Shown here: positions 1-11,983 of the stretch, in pieces
Position numbering within the stretch: the stretch's first letter is position 1
How the letters are laid out: the number at the start of each line of letters is the position of its first letter
Notes under the pieces: model-generated
What the model saw: only the letters and a program-made list of their open reading frames with translations
Database searches by the model: none
Told to the model about the DNA's origin: nothing
Position numbers and translations under genes: made by a program
Source of the DNA: Diphasiastrum complanatum
Lineage: Eukaryota; Streptophyta; Lycopodiopsida; Lycopodiales; Lycopodiaceae
DNA length: 64,000 nt
Reading direction: 5' to 3'
Assembly (NCBI GenBank): GCA_029204225.1
Contig: CM055111.1
Location: 7,257,365 to 7,321,364 of the forward strand

Positions 1-178
1 TGATGCTGAAAGCTGCCTCTTTATCTATGGGAGTTTGTTAGTGTGAAGACTCTTAGGGAGAAGTTCTGGTGCCTTGAGTTGTGGGAGCTCATACGCAGAT
101 TGTATATCTTATCCTTTTTGAAAGAGTGCTGCTCAAGCTTTTACATGAAACTCATAATTTTTATCTTGCCGTGTGTAG

Positions 179-289
179 CCTGTCTATGTGAAAGATGACT
201 TTTTTGATTCCCTTTCGTGTGATGCACTTGACCGTGAGGGTCGTTCAGAGCGGACCAAGTTTTCTGAACAACGGAAGATTGATGTAGAG
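179..289 (+). CDS. DCP5: Decapping 5 / LSM14-family protein, penultimate coding exon (partial gene)
   Basis: This 37-codon exon follows a TAG acceptor (177-178) and ends at a GT donor (290-291). It reads PVYVKDDFFDSLSCDALDRE and continues to KIDVE. The stretch YVKDDFFDSLS is the FFD box of the LSM14/RAP55/DCP5 family, and ERTKFSEQRKIDVE is the start of the TFG box, which the next exon completes. Proteins of this family are cytoplasmic P-body components that stimulate mRNA decapping and repress translation; that role is family knowledge. The N-terminal Lsm and FDF domains lie to the left of the window. A DCP5-like paralogue is equally possible. Confidence 0.82.
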
Positions 290-377
290 GTGAGGCACCA
301 TGCATTACACTACAAAGTTGGTTATTTTCCATATGACTGTTTGATTGGATAACAGTTAGTGCCACTACATTTTGCAG

Positions 378-518
378 ACTTTTGGAAGCTTCCCAGCCAA
401 ATCTCGAGGTGGCCGTGGTTTTCGAATTCGTCGTGGAGGTTATAGAGGTGGATATTATGGTGGCCGTTCTGGTGGAGGAAGGAGAAATCCTCAAGGGAGG
501 ATGCAGGGAACAATGTGA
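378..518 (+). CDS. DCP5: Decapping 5 / LSM14-family protein, terminal coding exon with TFG box and RGG tail
   Basis: The exon begins after the acceptor TTTTGCAG (370-377) and runs 47 codons to TGA at 516-518. It starts TFGSFPAKSRGG, completing the TFG box begun in the previous exon, so the 88-bp intron (290-377) splits that motif. The tail is rich in Gly, Arg and Tyr (RGGYRGGYYGGRSGGG), a typical RGG RNA-binding tail of decapping-5 proteins. The reading frame is continuous across the splice (phase 0), and the gene looks intact. The 3' untranslated region should follow directly. Confidence 0.82.
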   Translation, partial: TFGSFPAKSRGGRGFRIRRGGYRGGYYGGRSGGGRRNPQGRMQGTM

Positions 519-2039
519 TCCTCAAATGCAATCTAGCGACTCCTTTTACCTATTCAATGAGGATGTCCCATGGGTTTAATTTCTTTAATAGCATTTGGCA
601 AGGGCTTTTGTGTAAATTGAAGCTTGCTATTGATTTTGAGTGACACTGTATTTCAATCAACCGAAGGATGAGAGCTGGAGATTTTAATAATTTGAGTAAC
701 ATTTTGTTGACATGCTGCACTGCCAAAGTGAAATGGCAAGACTGTTTAATATTTAGGGTTGAATTTCTGCTTGCCTAGGCTGGAGTCCTCAATCTCACTA
801 ATTTTGAGAGTTGCTGGATTGATGAGGCAGTTTGTCATTTTTTAAGGATTTTGCTACTTTTTCCCTAGAAATGTGGATCTCATGGGGTTTAGAGGATCCA
901 AGCCATGGCCTACTTAGGAAATTCTCTGAAGGGGAAAGTGAATTTGAAATGAATTGGACTAGTCCAAGGAGAACTTTCTTCAATGTGATTCATGTTAGAT
1001 TTCGTATGAGATTAATATCATTATGCTCAATATTGACTTCTAGGTGCGAAAATGGAAGAATTTACATCCATCTGGTGAAGATGCCACTAAGCTTGGTCTT
1101 TTGGTTGCTTGAGAATTTTATAATTCACTTCTTTGAAGCTCAAATGGTACCACTCTTTCCTTGGAAAACAAACTCCGTTAAAATTGCTTTCCAGTTGTTT
1201 AGGTTACAATTTGTACAAGTGTTATTGAGTCAAATGCTTTCCAATTCTTTAGGTTACAATTTGTACAAGTGTTATTGAGTCAAAATGCTCCGCGGGTTAG
1301 AGTTTGCAATCTAGTTGGGTAAAGCCCAGAGGGCTTGTTATTTCTATCAGATATCACCCAGACATATGCCAGCAAAATTATATTGTTACAAGGAGAGGGG
1401 CTACAACTTGTCTCACATGCATTTGACAACTACGTTATTTCTCACAAGGTTGTGGCCTACAGGGAAATTTCGGTGCAAACGACCTGTCCTTATGGGCAAT
1501 ACTTGTGTGCTACTTTTTCCTGTGATGTATTTGCCGTGTGTCGAATTCATGATCTGTTTCAATGTGCAATATTGTTAAATTTAAGATTTTCAGGATGTAT
1601 TTTCCTTCTCTTTCTCCATGTTCATTTTGAGGCATCACTCCCTTAGAGCATGCTGTGTCTCATTTCTCCAGAGCTCCTGAATCTCTTAGGACCTGGCAGC
1701 CCTTTTTTGTCCTCAGCCGCCACCAGCTTGCACATTATGAAGTCGATGACATTTATTATAGTTTCCATTCTAAAAGCCCTTGTTAATTTGAAAATAAGGA
1801 GGAGGTGTTCAAGTTTGAGTCTTTCTAAGAGTTTAATTAATGGGAGATTTTGGTGGTGCTATTCTACCATTTGTTTTATATGTATGATTAACGTCTTACT
1901 TCTTCAACATTGGTCACAACATGAAAGGTGGTTCAAATGAGGTCAAATTTTCATATCTGCCTTACCTGGCATATCGAAGTGAAGTTGATGATGCTATCTG
2001 CCACAGCATTGAAGATTCCAATCTTAATTTTATGGACTA
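519..2039. other. Non-coding: DCP5 3' UTR and intergenic DNA
   Basis: The first few hundred bases should be the 3' UTR of the decapping-5 gene. I see no clear poly(A) signal that I would commit to. Open frames of 87-148 codons occur here, but they have no family motif, start in poor context and overlap each other, so I do not call them. The only structure is the tandem duplication listed separately. Confidence 0.5.
1186..1285. repeat. 50-bp tandem duplication
   Basis: Two adjacent 50-base units (1186-1235 and 1236-1285) share the string AGGTTACAATTTGTACAAGT and nearly all flanking bases. There are only a few differences, including one inserted A near the end of the second copy. The near identity implies a recent slippage or unequal-exchange event. 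Confidence 0.85.
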
Positions 2040-3110
2040 GTCATAATTTGGAGAAGCCTCGCATATCAAAACACATAAATTTTGGACCTTCCTATCACCA
2101 CAAACACACATGCAGTTACTTTTTTGCTCACTCATTCATACATGGAATGATATAAAACATGACTCTATCCTATCTTGATTTTTTATTCAAACTAGAATAG
2201 TGTGATTGCTATACTAGCAATGCAGATTGCGTGAGAGTAGCTTACATTTGTTGTCCATGTGTTGATTTGCTGCATTGTAGGGTAGATTTCAGGCCTTTTA
2301 AGCATAGTATTGGCTTTAATCACATTCCATATCCTCCTGTATTACACAACATTAATGCTGTGAAGCTCTAACCATTAATCTTGCACAAAATGTTACTATT
2401 GGTCCTTCACATTTAGGACCAACCTGTTTTGTTAGTCCAGGAAGTTCTCCAGCTCTAGAAAAAATCTTAGCTTAAGCCTTTTCTACACTTGCCAAGCCTA
2501 TGTAATTTCTCTACCTTTTGTGTTGAGTTCAAGTTTCTAATGCATTTGCCCATAACAACTAACTATTGAACGTCTTGAATTTTGAATGTAGATTAGTCAA
2601 GAGTTGGAGAAGCCTCATCTGTCAAAATGCATCATATTGGGCCTTATATTAATTACAAGAATGACCTTGCATGTAAGAGATAGCAACACAATTTCCAAAT
2701 CGAGCAATTGTCTTTTCTTAGTTTTGCTCCAAGATTGACATTGTTGTGGTTGCTAAATAGATTATGGAGGTAGGGTGTATGAGAGATTCAATGTTTGTTG
2801 TCCGTTGCTTGTCGAGTATATTGTTGCTCGAACTGATTTGAGGCCTTTTGGCCTCTGCTTGGCTCCAATGACATTTCATATCCTATAATGTGTAGCATCA
2901 ATGACACCAAGTTCAAAACCTTCATTGTGCACAAAGAAGGCAGTTGGCCCTTGATCTAGTAGTAACAAGAAGTTTGGTGAGTCAAGAAGATCAAGTGTAG
3001 TACTCTTTAACTCAAGTTTTTAGGCTAAGCTTTTTTTGCGCTTGCAAGGCCTCTATCGTTCTATGCTCTACATATCTCTTTAAGTTGCAGACTATGAAAT
3101 CTAGCAAAGC
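2040..3110. repeat. Old direct duplication, two units of about 0.5 kb
   Basis: The segments about 2040-2540 and 2610-3110 run parallel with roughly 570 bp offset. Shared landmarks in the same order are GGAGAAGCCTC, TTGTTGTCC, GGCCTTTT, CACATTCCATATCCT versus GACATTTCATATCCT, and TTGCACAAA versus GTGCACAAA. Divergence is high with indels, so the event is old. No coding frame spans either unit, and I cannot name the parent element. Confidence 0.55.
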
Positions 3111-3457
3111 AAGGCACCTATTGAACTAGGTTGAGAAAGTTTTATAAGAGCTCCCTCATAGCTTTCAAATTCAAGTTTAGAGTGCTAATACCATTTAGCA
3201 AATGTTGAGCGTGGACTTGATACTTTGTTAAGGAGCAAATTAAAAGAAGGGGTATATCATCAAGATTTTGTTTGGTTGAAGGAATCAAAGGTTTTAATTG
3301 ATAATGTTGGTCGGGTCACTACCATTAATTCGAAGGCTCTTATTGAGGGAATAAATCTTTCAAACTTAGTTGTGATGATAGAAGGTATTAAATGAGCTTG
3401 TACAATTGTAGAGAAACATGGTGTATGAGTTGCATTAATGCGATAGTCATTGAAGGT

Positions 3458-3757
3458 AGATTTTTGTTTCAAGTTGGAATCTATACAATTGTTTTGATAT
3501 AGATCCTATGATTTTTTTGGTTGCGCGTATACATTTTCTAAGCTTTACCTTATGAATTCACTAACTTCTCAAATTAAATTTGTGAATGTGGATAGATTAC
3601 AATGTCACAATAGATTTTGTTTGTTGGATTCTATAGAATTGTTTTGATATACATCTTGTGACTTTTTTGGTTGTGCGTATACATTTTCTAAGCTTTACCT
3701 TGACTTCACTAATTTCTCAAATTAAATTTGTGAATGAGGATAGATTACAATCTCACA
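3458..3757. repeat. About 150-bp tandem duplication
   Basis: Unit one (about 3458-3610) and unit two (about 3611-3757) share long exact runs, including GCGTATACATTTTCTAAGC versus GTGCGTATACATTTTCTAAG, and CTCAAATTAAATTTGTGAATG. They differ by scattered substitutions and a 3-base deletion. No protein is encoded. Confidence 0.85.
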
Positions 3758-4559
3758 AATATAGATTGAAGACTAGATAGATCTTTCTTTTTAAGGCTCC
3801 CAAACTTAAAAGTACATGTTTCAAGGTTTCCTCGTTTGGAGATTGTATTTCTTAGTTGACCTAGGATGTATCATCCTTGGCACACATACATGGATGATGC
3901 TTTCACTTTTGATTTCTAAATGTGTCGATACTTCTACTTCTAGCTCTAACATTGTGATGATTGAGATGTTAGTGCATCACTTAGAAAGAGAAAGTCAAGT
4001 ATAATAAGGAATGATGTATTTAACACTTAACATCACTCGAGTACTAGTTGCTAATTTTTACAAGACTTGTGTAGAAAATTGACATGGTCATGGTGCTTTC
4101 ATACCTAATCGAAACATGAATCATCAAATTTATAAGCCACGGAGTAAGTTAAGAATGGAAATGTCTACATGGATTGTTAGTACTTGATAAATCTGTGCTA
4201 GTAGAAGCAAATTTTAACTTGTTACCTGATAAAATTTTACAGCAAAATGAATCCCAATCAATGCTAAAAGTGATGGAGAATCGAACGCACATTAGACGGT
4301 TCATTTACCTAAACACCAACTTGGCAAAACTCTAGTGTTAGGTAAGATTGACGTATTAGTGCAAGAATGGTCAATCAATCTCCTTATGACATGCTGGATT
4401 TTCACCTAACTTGAGAGGAGAAGAGCCCTATTGTACATATAATCTATCATTCCATAGTGAGGAGAGAGTTTTTTGAGAGCAAATTGGCAATCTCAAGGTT
4501 TCGACACATTTGTCTTGAGTTTTTGTGAATGCTTTGGTATCTAAACTCAATTACACTTG
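3758..4559. other. Non-coding, probably copia leader relic at its right end
   Basis: No gene is visible. About 4228-4285 resembles 45668-45725: both contain AAAATTTTACA, CAATCAAT and CTAAAAGT in the same order. Because a primer-binding-site relic follows at 4560, this part may be the untranslated leader of a vanished minus-strand copia element. Confidence 0.35.
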
Positions 4560-5190
4560 ATCTCTGATAACATGCCCACACACACTAGAGGCTGTATGTA
4601 GCCCACACATGTCGAAATTTAATGTTTGATCAATGCTTTTGATTGCTCTTGATTCTGGGATCCAATATTGCTTTTCTAGATCAAGATCTTGTGACTAGTT
4701 TTGCAATAGATAGGTGTATCAATCAATCAATCACTCTTGTAGCCTTATGTAGGTTCATTTATGGTCCTTAGTACTGTACTTTCAACACTTGCAACTACAA
4801 CAACATGACAAATTGGAAATTTGTAAGAAATGAGGTAATTGGCACATAAGGACTCTTGCTCCTAGTAGTGGTTTGATAAACATCACATGCAAAATCACAA
4901 CTACCACTATTCTCTCCTATTGCATGCTCACGTGGGAAAAGTACATCATGATAAAACTAAGGAAAATTAAGCTCTCCGGGTAGAGAGAGAATAGAGTAAA
5001 TTGCCCTCGGGTAGAGAGGGAATGAAATACAAGCAAAACTTGATTGATCTCACAATTGACTCAAAAACTCACCTTAGATTATGATAGAGAATCAAAGTAC
5101 ATATAGAACTCGTGGAGATCCATGCTTCAATCCTATTGGACCCCTCAATCATAGCCTCTCTAATCCTATTGGATGTGTGATGTAACGTCC
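4560..5190 (-). mobile_element. Copia LTR relic with vestigial primer-binding site
   Basis: ATCTCTGATAACATG (about 4560-4574) is a mutated complement of the initiator-Met tRNA primer site (intact form GCTCTGATACCATG). What follows resembles the LTRs of elements D and E in this window: GTAGAGAGAGAATA, TACATATAGAACTCGTGG at the promoter position, and several copies of CCTATTGGA-type text. I read it as the 5' LTR of a minus-strand element whose body is gone. The right boundary is uncertain. Confidence 0.5.
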
Positions 5191-5201
5191 CTCACTTTTG
5201 A

Positions 5202-6646
5202 TTGGACCCTTGCAACACATCAAATGCAAAGATACAAATTGCTATAAATGAAAAACAATGGCTCACAAATTTTCTCTACATCAACGACATTGACAAGGCG
5301 CAACACAATCCTAGTTTCATATGTAAATTCTTTGTGCGAAAGCTTGCCCTAGATAGACTTAATAGTCCTGACTTTAGCCCCTTCCCTGACGATCAAGAAA
5401 ACTCAGTTGCAGGAATGGTCACATATGTAATGGAAAAACTAACTGATTTTTTACCTGAGATCTTCTTGGGAAACAACTCTTTGCCATATTTACTATGTAC
5501 TTACAAAGCCCACAAGGAATCATTCAGATGGATCACCAATGTGCATGATTGCTGCTTTACTAGACTCACCAAATTCCTAATAGGAGCTCTCGGTATGTTG
5601 TCTCCATTCCTCAAGGAAGGGGCATGCCTTAAGACAAAAACATACAAGAGTATCCTAAATGTGGATACAAGCCTATTTTGGCAATGCGAGTCCTCTATTG
5701 ATTTTTATCTCAATCTACCATCAATGATTACCAATGTACAGGTTGTTGACATTTCTAAATGTTATGAAAACATACCTCTAAATGGTACAGATGGGCTGAA
5801 AACTATCATGAATAAATCCATTACTTATGCTTTTAAACATTCTAATAAGATGCCTCTGATTTTCAAATGGGAACATGAAAGGAAAGTCTTTAAATGGTTA
5901 GGGGCTAGGAAAAAGTTTGAGGGGTGGCACAAGGTCGACAAGGACCTCTTATGATTGTGGAATGCCTTTCTAATAGACAATTGTATTGTCAGATTAGGAA
6001 ACAAAACCTGGAGACAAATTCATGGTATACCAATGGGTAATTGGTATCTCCTTGCATTCTTTGAAGTTCAATTTATTAAAAGATTAGCCAAATTAGGGCT
6101 CAGAACATGGATGAATGAATTCCTTCACTCATATATTGATGAATGAACTTTAGATATATTGATGACATCTACTTCATTAATAATCCTAACGTCGATTTGT
6201 TTATGAATAAAAATTAGGTAAGAACACCAGAAAAGCCTTTCTAGATTTATCCATTGGACTTTCTTGATATTGAAAAGAAGTCTTGTGAAGCAAACACCAC
6301 TAGTTTTCTGAATATTTCAATTGCTTTTTCCCGTAATGGGAGTTTCTCATGTTTGATAGAAGAAGAGATTTATCTTTTCAGTATTTACAATACATACATT
6401 TGGCCTCCAATAGACTGCTTTACAATTCTTACAAAGTGATTATTTCCCAAGTTATTTCTGCAATGTATTGCTACAACAATCAAGATACTTTCATAAAAGA
6501 GGTAGCAATCTTGCTAAATGCTTTTCAAAAGAATGGTTTCATGAGGGATAAATTGTGCCTTATCATAAATAAATCTCTTTTGACTGATGCATTTCCGGGT
6601 TTGTCCTGTGATCTCCCACACTATAATACAGGTCTGTTGGTGGGTG
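5202..6646 (+). pseudogene. Degenerate Penelope-like reverse transcriptase
   Basis: The signals run in order over about 1.4 kb, in more than one frame. TYKAHKESFRWITN (near 5500) matches the pre-palm block of Penelope-like and related telomerase-type RTs. VVDISKCYENIP (near 5740) is palm motif A with its Asp. IHGIPMGN (near 6025) is motif B, and YIDD (6155-6166) is motif C. The thumb region FLDIEKKS is followed by FDRRRDLSFQYLQYIHLASN and VIISQVISA, the conserved downstream block. An ATATATTGATGA micro-duplication at motif C shifts the frame, and other frames change near 5954 and 6349. No GIY-YIG endonuclease is seen, because a copia LTR interrupts the element at 6647. The class call is confident; the subfamily is not. 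Confidence 0.75.
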
Positions 6647-6925
6647 TCGAAAAGAGGTGTTGTCAAGATGAGTCTAACTCGAAAAGAAACGAACTCGAAA
6701 AGAAACGAATGAAAATAATTCGAGTGTCTAGAAAGAAAACTTTTCGTGCATGGCGAAATAAACTATCTTCCTCTTTCATAATGCATGACTATGCCTATCA
6801 ATTTAAAAAAAAAACATTAGTGATAAAAATCACATTTGATCTTATAGTAACTAACTTTGGAATCATCAGTACTACAGTGATTACGCAGCCAAACAATTAA
6901 GCATTGAATTATCAGAAAATAAATT
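6647..6925 (-). mobile_element. Truncated 3' LTR of copia element A
   Basis: About 280 bp matches the beginning of the complete LTR at 8704-9531, with the same order of CTCGAAAAGAAACGAA, ATAATTCGAGTGTCTAGAAA, TATCTTCCTCTTTCA and GCATTGAATTATCAGA. On the minus strand this is the U5-proximal end of the 3' LTR. It is fused directly to integrase sequence, so the rest of this LTR plus RNase H and reverse transcriptase were lost in one internal deletion. Confidence 0.7.
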
Positions 6926-8290
6926 CGTAAGTTTGATAAAGAAGGTTTGGTACCTGTCCAAACTTCGAATGGTGTTTTGTCTGAAAGGCCTTTAGTAGGA
7001 CATCTGTTCTGAATATAGGTTGCTGTTGAAATAACTTCAGCCCAGAAGCATTTCGGAAGTGTCGCATGTGATAACATGCACTTTGTCGATTCAACTAAGG
7101 TTTTGTTCTTTCTCTCAGCAATACCATTTGACTGAGGCGAATAGGAGATAATTTATTGTTGTTCAATGCCATTGTTAAGGCAATACTCCTTGAATTTGTT
7201 GGAGATGTATTCTCCCCCGCTATCTGACCTCAGTGCTTTGATTCGTTTGCCAATCTCAGCATGCTCTTTGAATTGTCTGAATCTGATGAAAGCTTCTGAT
7301 TTCTGTTTAAAGAAATAAACAACTGTTCTTCTGGAGAATTCGTCAATAAAGGTAATGAATTACTTTGCATTTAGCAATAAAAAAGTTTGCACTATATAAA
7401 CAGCATCTAACAGATCTTTTGTTGCATGCCTATGGTTTGATCTAAAAGGAATCCTAGCCTGTTTTCCAAAGATGCAGCTATGACAGACAGGGAGATCGAC
7501 CTTACCAGAAGGATAGTCGAGATCAAGAACCATGGATTGTCTGGACAAGTCTATTCTGTGCCAATCTATATAAGTAACCTTGCCTCTTGCCGAGTGCAAG
7601 GATCTTATTACTCCTATCAATAGTTTTACATTGATCAGATTCAAATTCTACCTTATGAGCTAAATCTATAATTCTACTTACTAATAACAAATTTGTAGAG
7701 AGTTTAAAAACATATAAGACCTTTGATAGTAGTTTGAATTGATCATGCTGGAATCGCAATCTTATAGTACCTTTACCTTCAATAATGTGAGTACTATTAT
7801 CACCAAGATGAACAAATTTCTTCGTGCTGTAAGGCGTGTAGGAGTTGAAAAATCTCACGTTGATTGGTCATGTGTTGTGTAGCTCCAGAGTCCAGAAACC
7901 ATGAATCATCCAAAAATGTGCTTTGGTCTTTGACCATGAATGCACCTTTGTCCACATCGACCTGGGGAGATGATGAAAATGTGTTTGCTTGTTGATCAGG
8001 TTGCTTGGCTACATTCTTCACTTGGAGAATTTGGCAATCCTTGATCTCATGGTTATTGCGCTTGAAATACCTGCAAAACATCCTTCTTCGACTATGGATC
8101 TAATGATTGTGCTTGACTTTGAGTCTGTTTTTGATTCGTTGCAGTCTTCTTGGAGCCGTTACGCTTCTATTGCTTAGAGCCTTTGTTGACATATAGAGCC
8201 TGAGAAGAGGAAGTAGACGGACGCGAAAGCTTTACCATCCTTCGATTTTCACTTTCAGTCATCGTCTTCAAGTTTTACTTCTATACCTGT
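6926..8290 (-). pseudogene. Ty1/copia polyprotein relic, element A (gag to integrase)
   Basis: Read on the minus strand from 8290 downwards there are four parts. A decayed gag zinc knuckle reads CRYFKRNNHEIKDC (second Cys replaced by Phe). The aspartic protease is WFLDSGATQHMT (near 7890), followed by pre-integrase and VCHSCIFGKQARIPF (near 7480), then the integrase C-terminal text KCFWAEVISTATYIQNRCP (near 7040). Several frameshifts and stops make it non-functional. Integrase stops abruptly at about 6926, where LTR sequence begins, so RT and RNase H are missing. Motif wording places it in a Tork-like copia lineage; that placement is my inference. Confidence 0.75.
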
Positions 8291-8559
8291 AACAACATCC
8301 CATAATTCGCTAGCGATTAGCAAGGTCTTTATCTTAAATTTCCACAAATGATAATTGGATTCATTCAGCTTGTCTGTGATAAGACCAGCTTTACTTTGAG
8401 AATCCATCTAGAACTTAGTCTGTCGATTGTATCGATGATGCTTAGATGCAGTAATGCCAACAATAGGAAATCAATTCTCTGATACTGAAAGGTTGAAAAG
8501 AACTTAAGAGTATGATTATCAATCTGATATTGCAAAAGATATCAAGTATTAGAGATTTC

Positions 8560-8703
8560 GCTTTGATAGCATGTCGGTATCAAATAAAGAAGTAGTGAAA
8601 TTGCTCTGATACCATGTTTTTGGTATCAAATAAAGAAGTAGCGAAACTGCTCTGATACCATGCCGGTATCAGATAAAGAAGTAGTGAAATTGCTCTGATA
8701 CCA
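8560..8703 (-). repeat. Tandem array of primer-binding sites (three intact copies plus one degenerate)
   Basis: TGCTCTGATACCA, the complement of the initiator-Met tRNA primer site, occurs at 8602-8614, 8648-8660 and 8691-8703. A degenerate copy, GCTTTGATAGCA, lies at 8560-8571. The spacing is 43-46 bp, and the spacers repeat ATAAAGAAGTAGTGAAATTG. Each unit also opens with GGTATCA and closes with TGATACC, so it could fold back. The copy at 8691-8703 abuts the LTR and is the normal site. Confidence 0.85.
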
Positions 8704-9531
<828 letters not shown>

Positions 9532-9632
9532 TGTTAGACAATTTCTAAGGATACAAGCTTGCAAATGAGAAGAAGAATCATGGATCGCTAACTTCCCCCT
9601 AAAGGATTCATTGATTGCGGGTCGATTGGTGG

Positions 9633-10572
<940 letters not shown>

Positions 10573-10625
10573 TGTCAAAAAGTGGTGTGCAGAAAATAGG
10601 TCTAGCTCGAAAAGAAAACGAACTC
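10573..10625 (-). mobile_element. Scrap of a copia LTR terminus
   Basis: TGTCAAAAAGTGGTGTGCAG followed by AAATAGGTCTAGCTCGAAAA matches the outer end of the element-A LTR family (compare 6647 and 8704). Only about 50 bp survive before a different LTR begins. Confidence 0.55.
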
Positions 10626-11189
10626 ATGTTCTCAAATTGGCCTAAGTGTTAGAACCTTTGGAATGAGTCCAAATTATGCTTAGATACAAGGGAGAAAAAA
10701 TAGGAGCTATTTTTGGTAATTTTTGCATTGTTGAGGGATCTCCAAGATTCCAACCTTAACTTGGTAGGGATGAAAGATCCACCAAAATTAGCATTAGGGA
10801 TAGGTTTAGGGCTACTCATACCTGCCCAAAACCGTGATGGATCATGTATATATAGGTGATGATATCTCACCAAAATCAATCAAGCAATTTCATGTTTTTT
10901 CTCTCATAATGGTGCAATTGCTCTCTATGTTCATAATTGTTTGAGTACTTGTGATTACTAATGATTATAGGATTGAATGTAGGTCTGGTGTACAGTACTC
11001 AGACTGTGGGAGGCCGTACTTTCACACGTGTGAAGCCTAAACAAGGATTTGGGCCATTTAGTGAGGTTCAAGCATAGATTTTTGATGGATTTTGATGGTT
11101 CAACTTGTGCTAATCTTATGAAATCATAATCTATTGTTTCCCTCATCATTTCAAGTGTTTTAGGATCCTTATTTGCTGTAATTTTTACA
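10626..11189 (+). mobile_element. 5' LTR of copia element C (left end truncated)
   Basis: The right edge is defined by TTTTTACA directly before the primer-binding site at 11190. A TATA box (GTATATATAGG) lies near 10847. The perfect 14-bp palindrome TTCACACGTGTGAA, a G-box core, lies at 11021-11034. The left end is not clean and seems to abut an unrelated LTR scrap. No 3' LTR of this element is present, because its pol ends in a fusion at about 15740. Confidence 0.65.
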
Positions 11190-11202
11190 TGGTATCAGAG
11201 CC
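11190..11202 (+). promoter_or_regulatory. Primer-binding site of element C and start of leader
   Basis: TGGTATCAGAGCC is the standard copia primer site complementary to initiator-Met tRNA, directly after the LTR. The untranslated leader then runs to the gag start at 11984 with no conserved frame. Confidence 0.85.
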
Positions 11203-11983
11203 TAAAGGCTGAAATGAGCTAAATCCTTGGTTTTCATTCAATTTGATCACAATTTTTGATCTAAATCTTGTGTAGATTGGATCTTAGCATCTAGTATTGA
11301 TTCTAGAACTCAAAGTGAGTCAAATACATTGGATATTTGGTGTTGTGTTTAGGTGTCTAAAACCAGAGGCAAAGTTGAATTCAATTCACATTACCAAGAT
11401 AGCAAGTTTTGCTTGCTCCAAGCATTGATTTCTAAGCGAATTTTGGAGGTGATTTCATAGAGGAGGCTTTCTAGCATTCAAGGAGAGGGAATATCAGAGT
11501 TTTGGGGACTCTTCAAGGCTGTTCTAAGGTGTAGTAGGCACCTCCTAAAGTGATTTAGGTTCAGTCCAACCATTGCTTGACTTATGCACCAAATTAGATC
11601 AATTTTTCATCAATTTTGATCATTTTTTGCTTGTGATTGGATAGTAGATTGTGTTGCATCCTCATTAAGTTCCATTTAGATCTTTTACAAGTGATTTTGG
11701 AAGTATATTAGGTTGCTGAAATTCACTCTTGATCAGATCATTTGGAAGCTTTAATGTTCTTTATAGAAAGAGGGGCAATTCTACTAGTATTGTCTACTTC
11801 AATCAAGCAAGTGCATTGTTTCTAGTATTCTATGATTTGATTTTGTTAGAGATCATTCATAGATCTTTATAGGAAGTCTATTACTGATCTTTTCAGGTCC
11901 CTAAGAAGTGGGATAAGGTAGACCTTCAATCAAATCAATAGAAGTAACCTTCATTTGTGTCAAGTCCTTGATTAGGAGACTAG

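Noticed and set aside
832-1278. 148-codon open frame downstream of DCP5
   Set aside because: No motif, no conserved text, and its end runs through a 50-bp tandem duplication; most likely chance.
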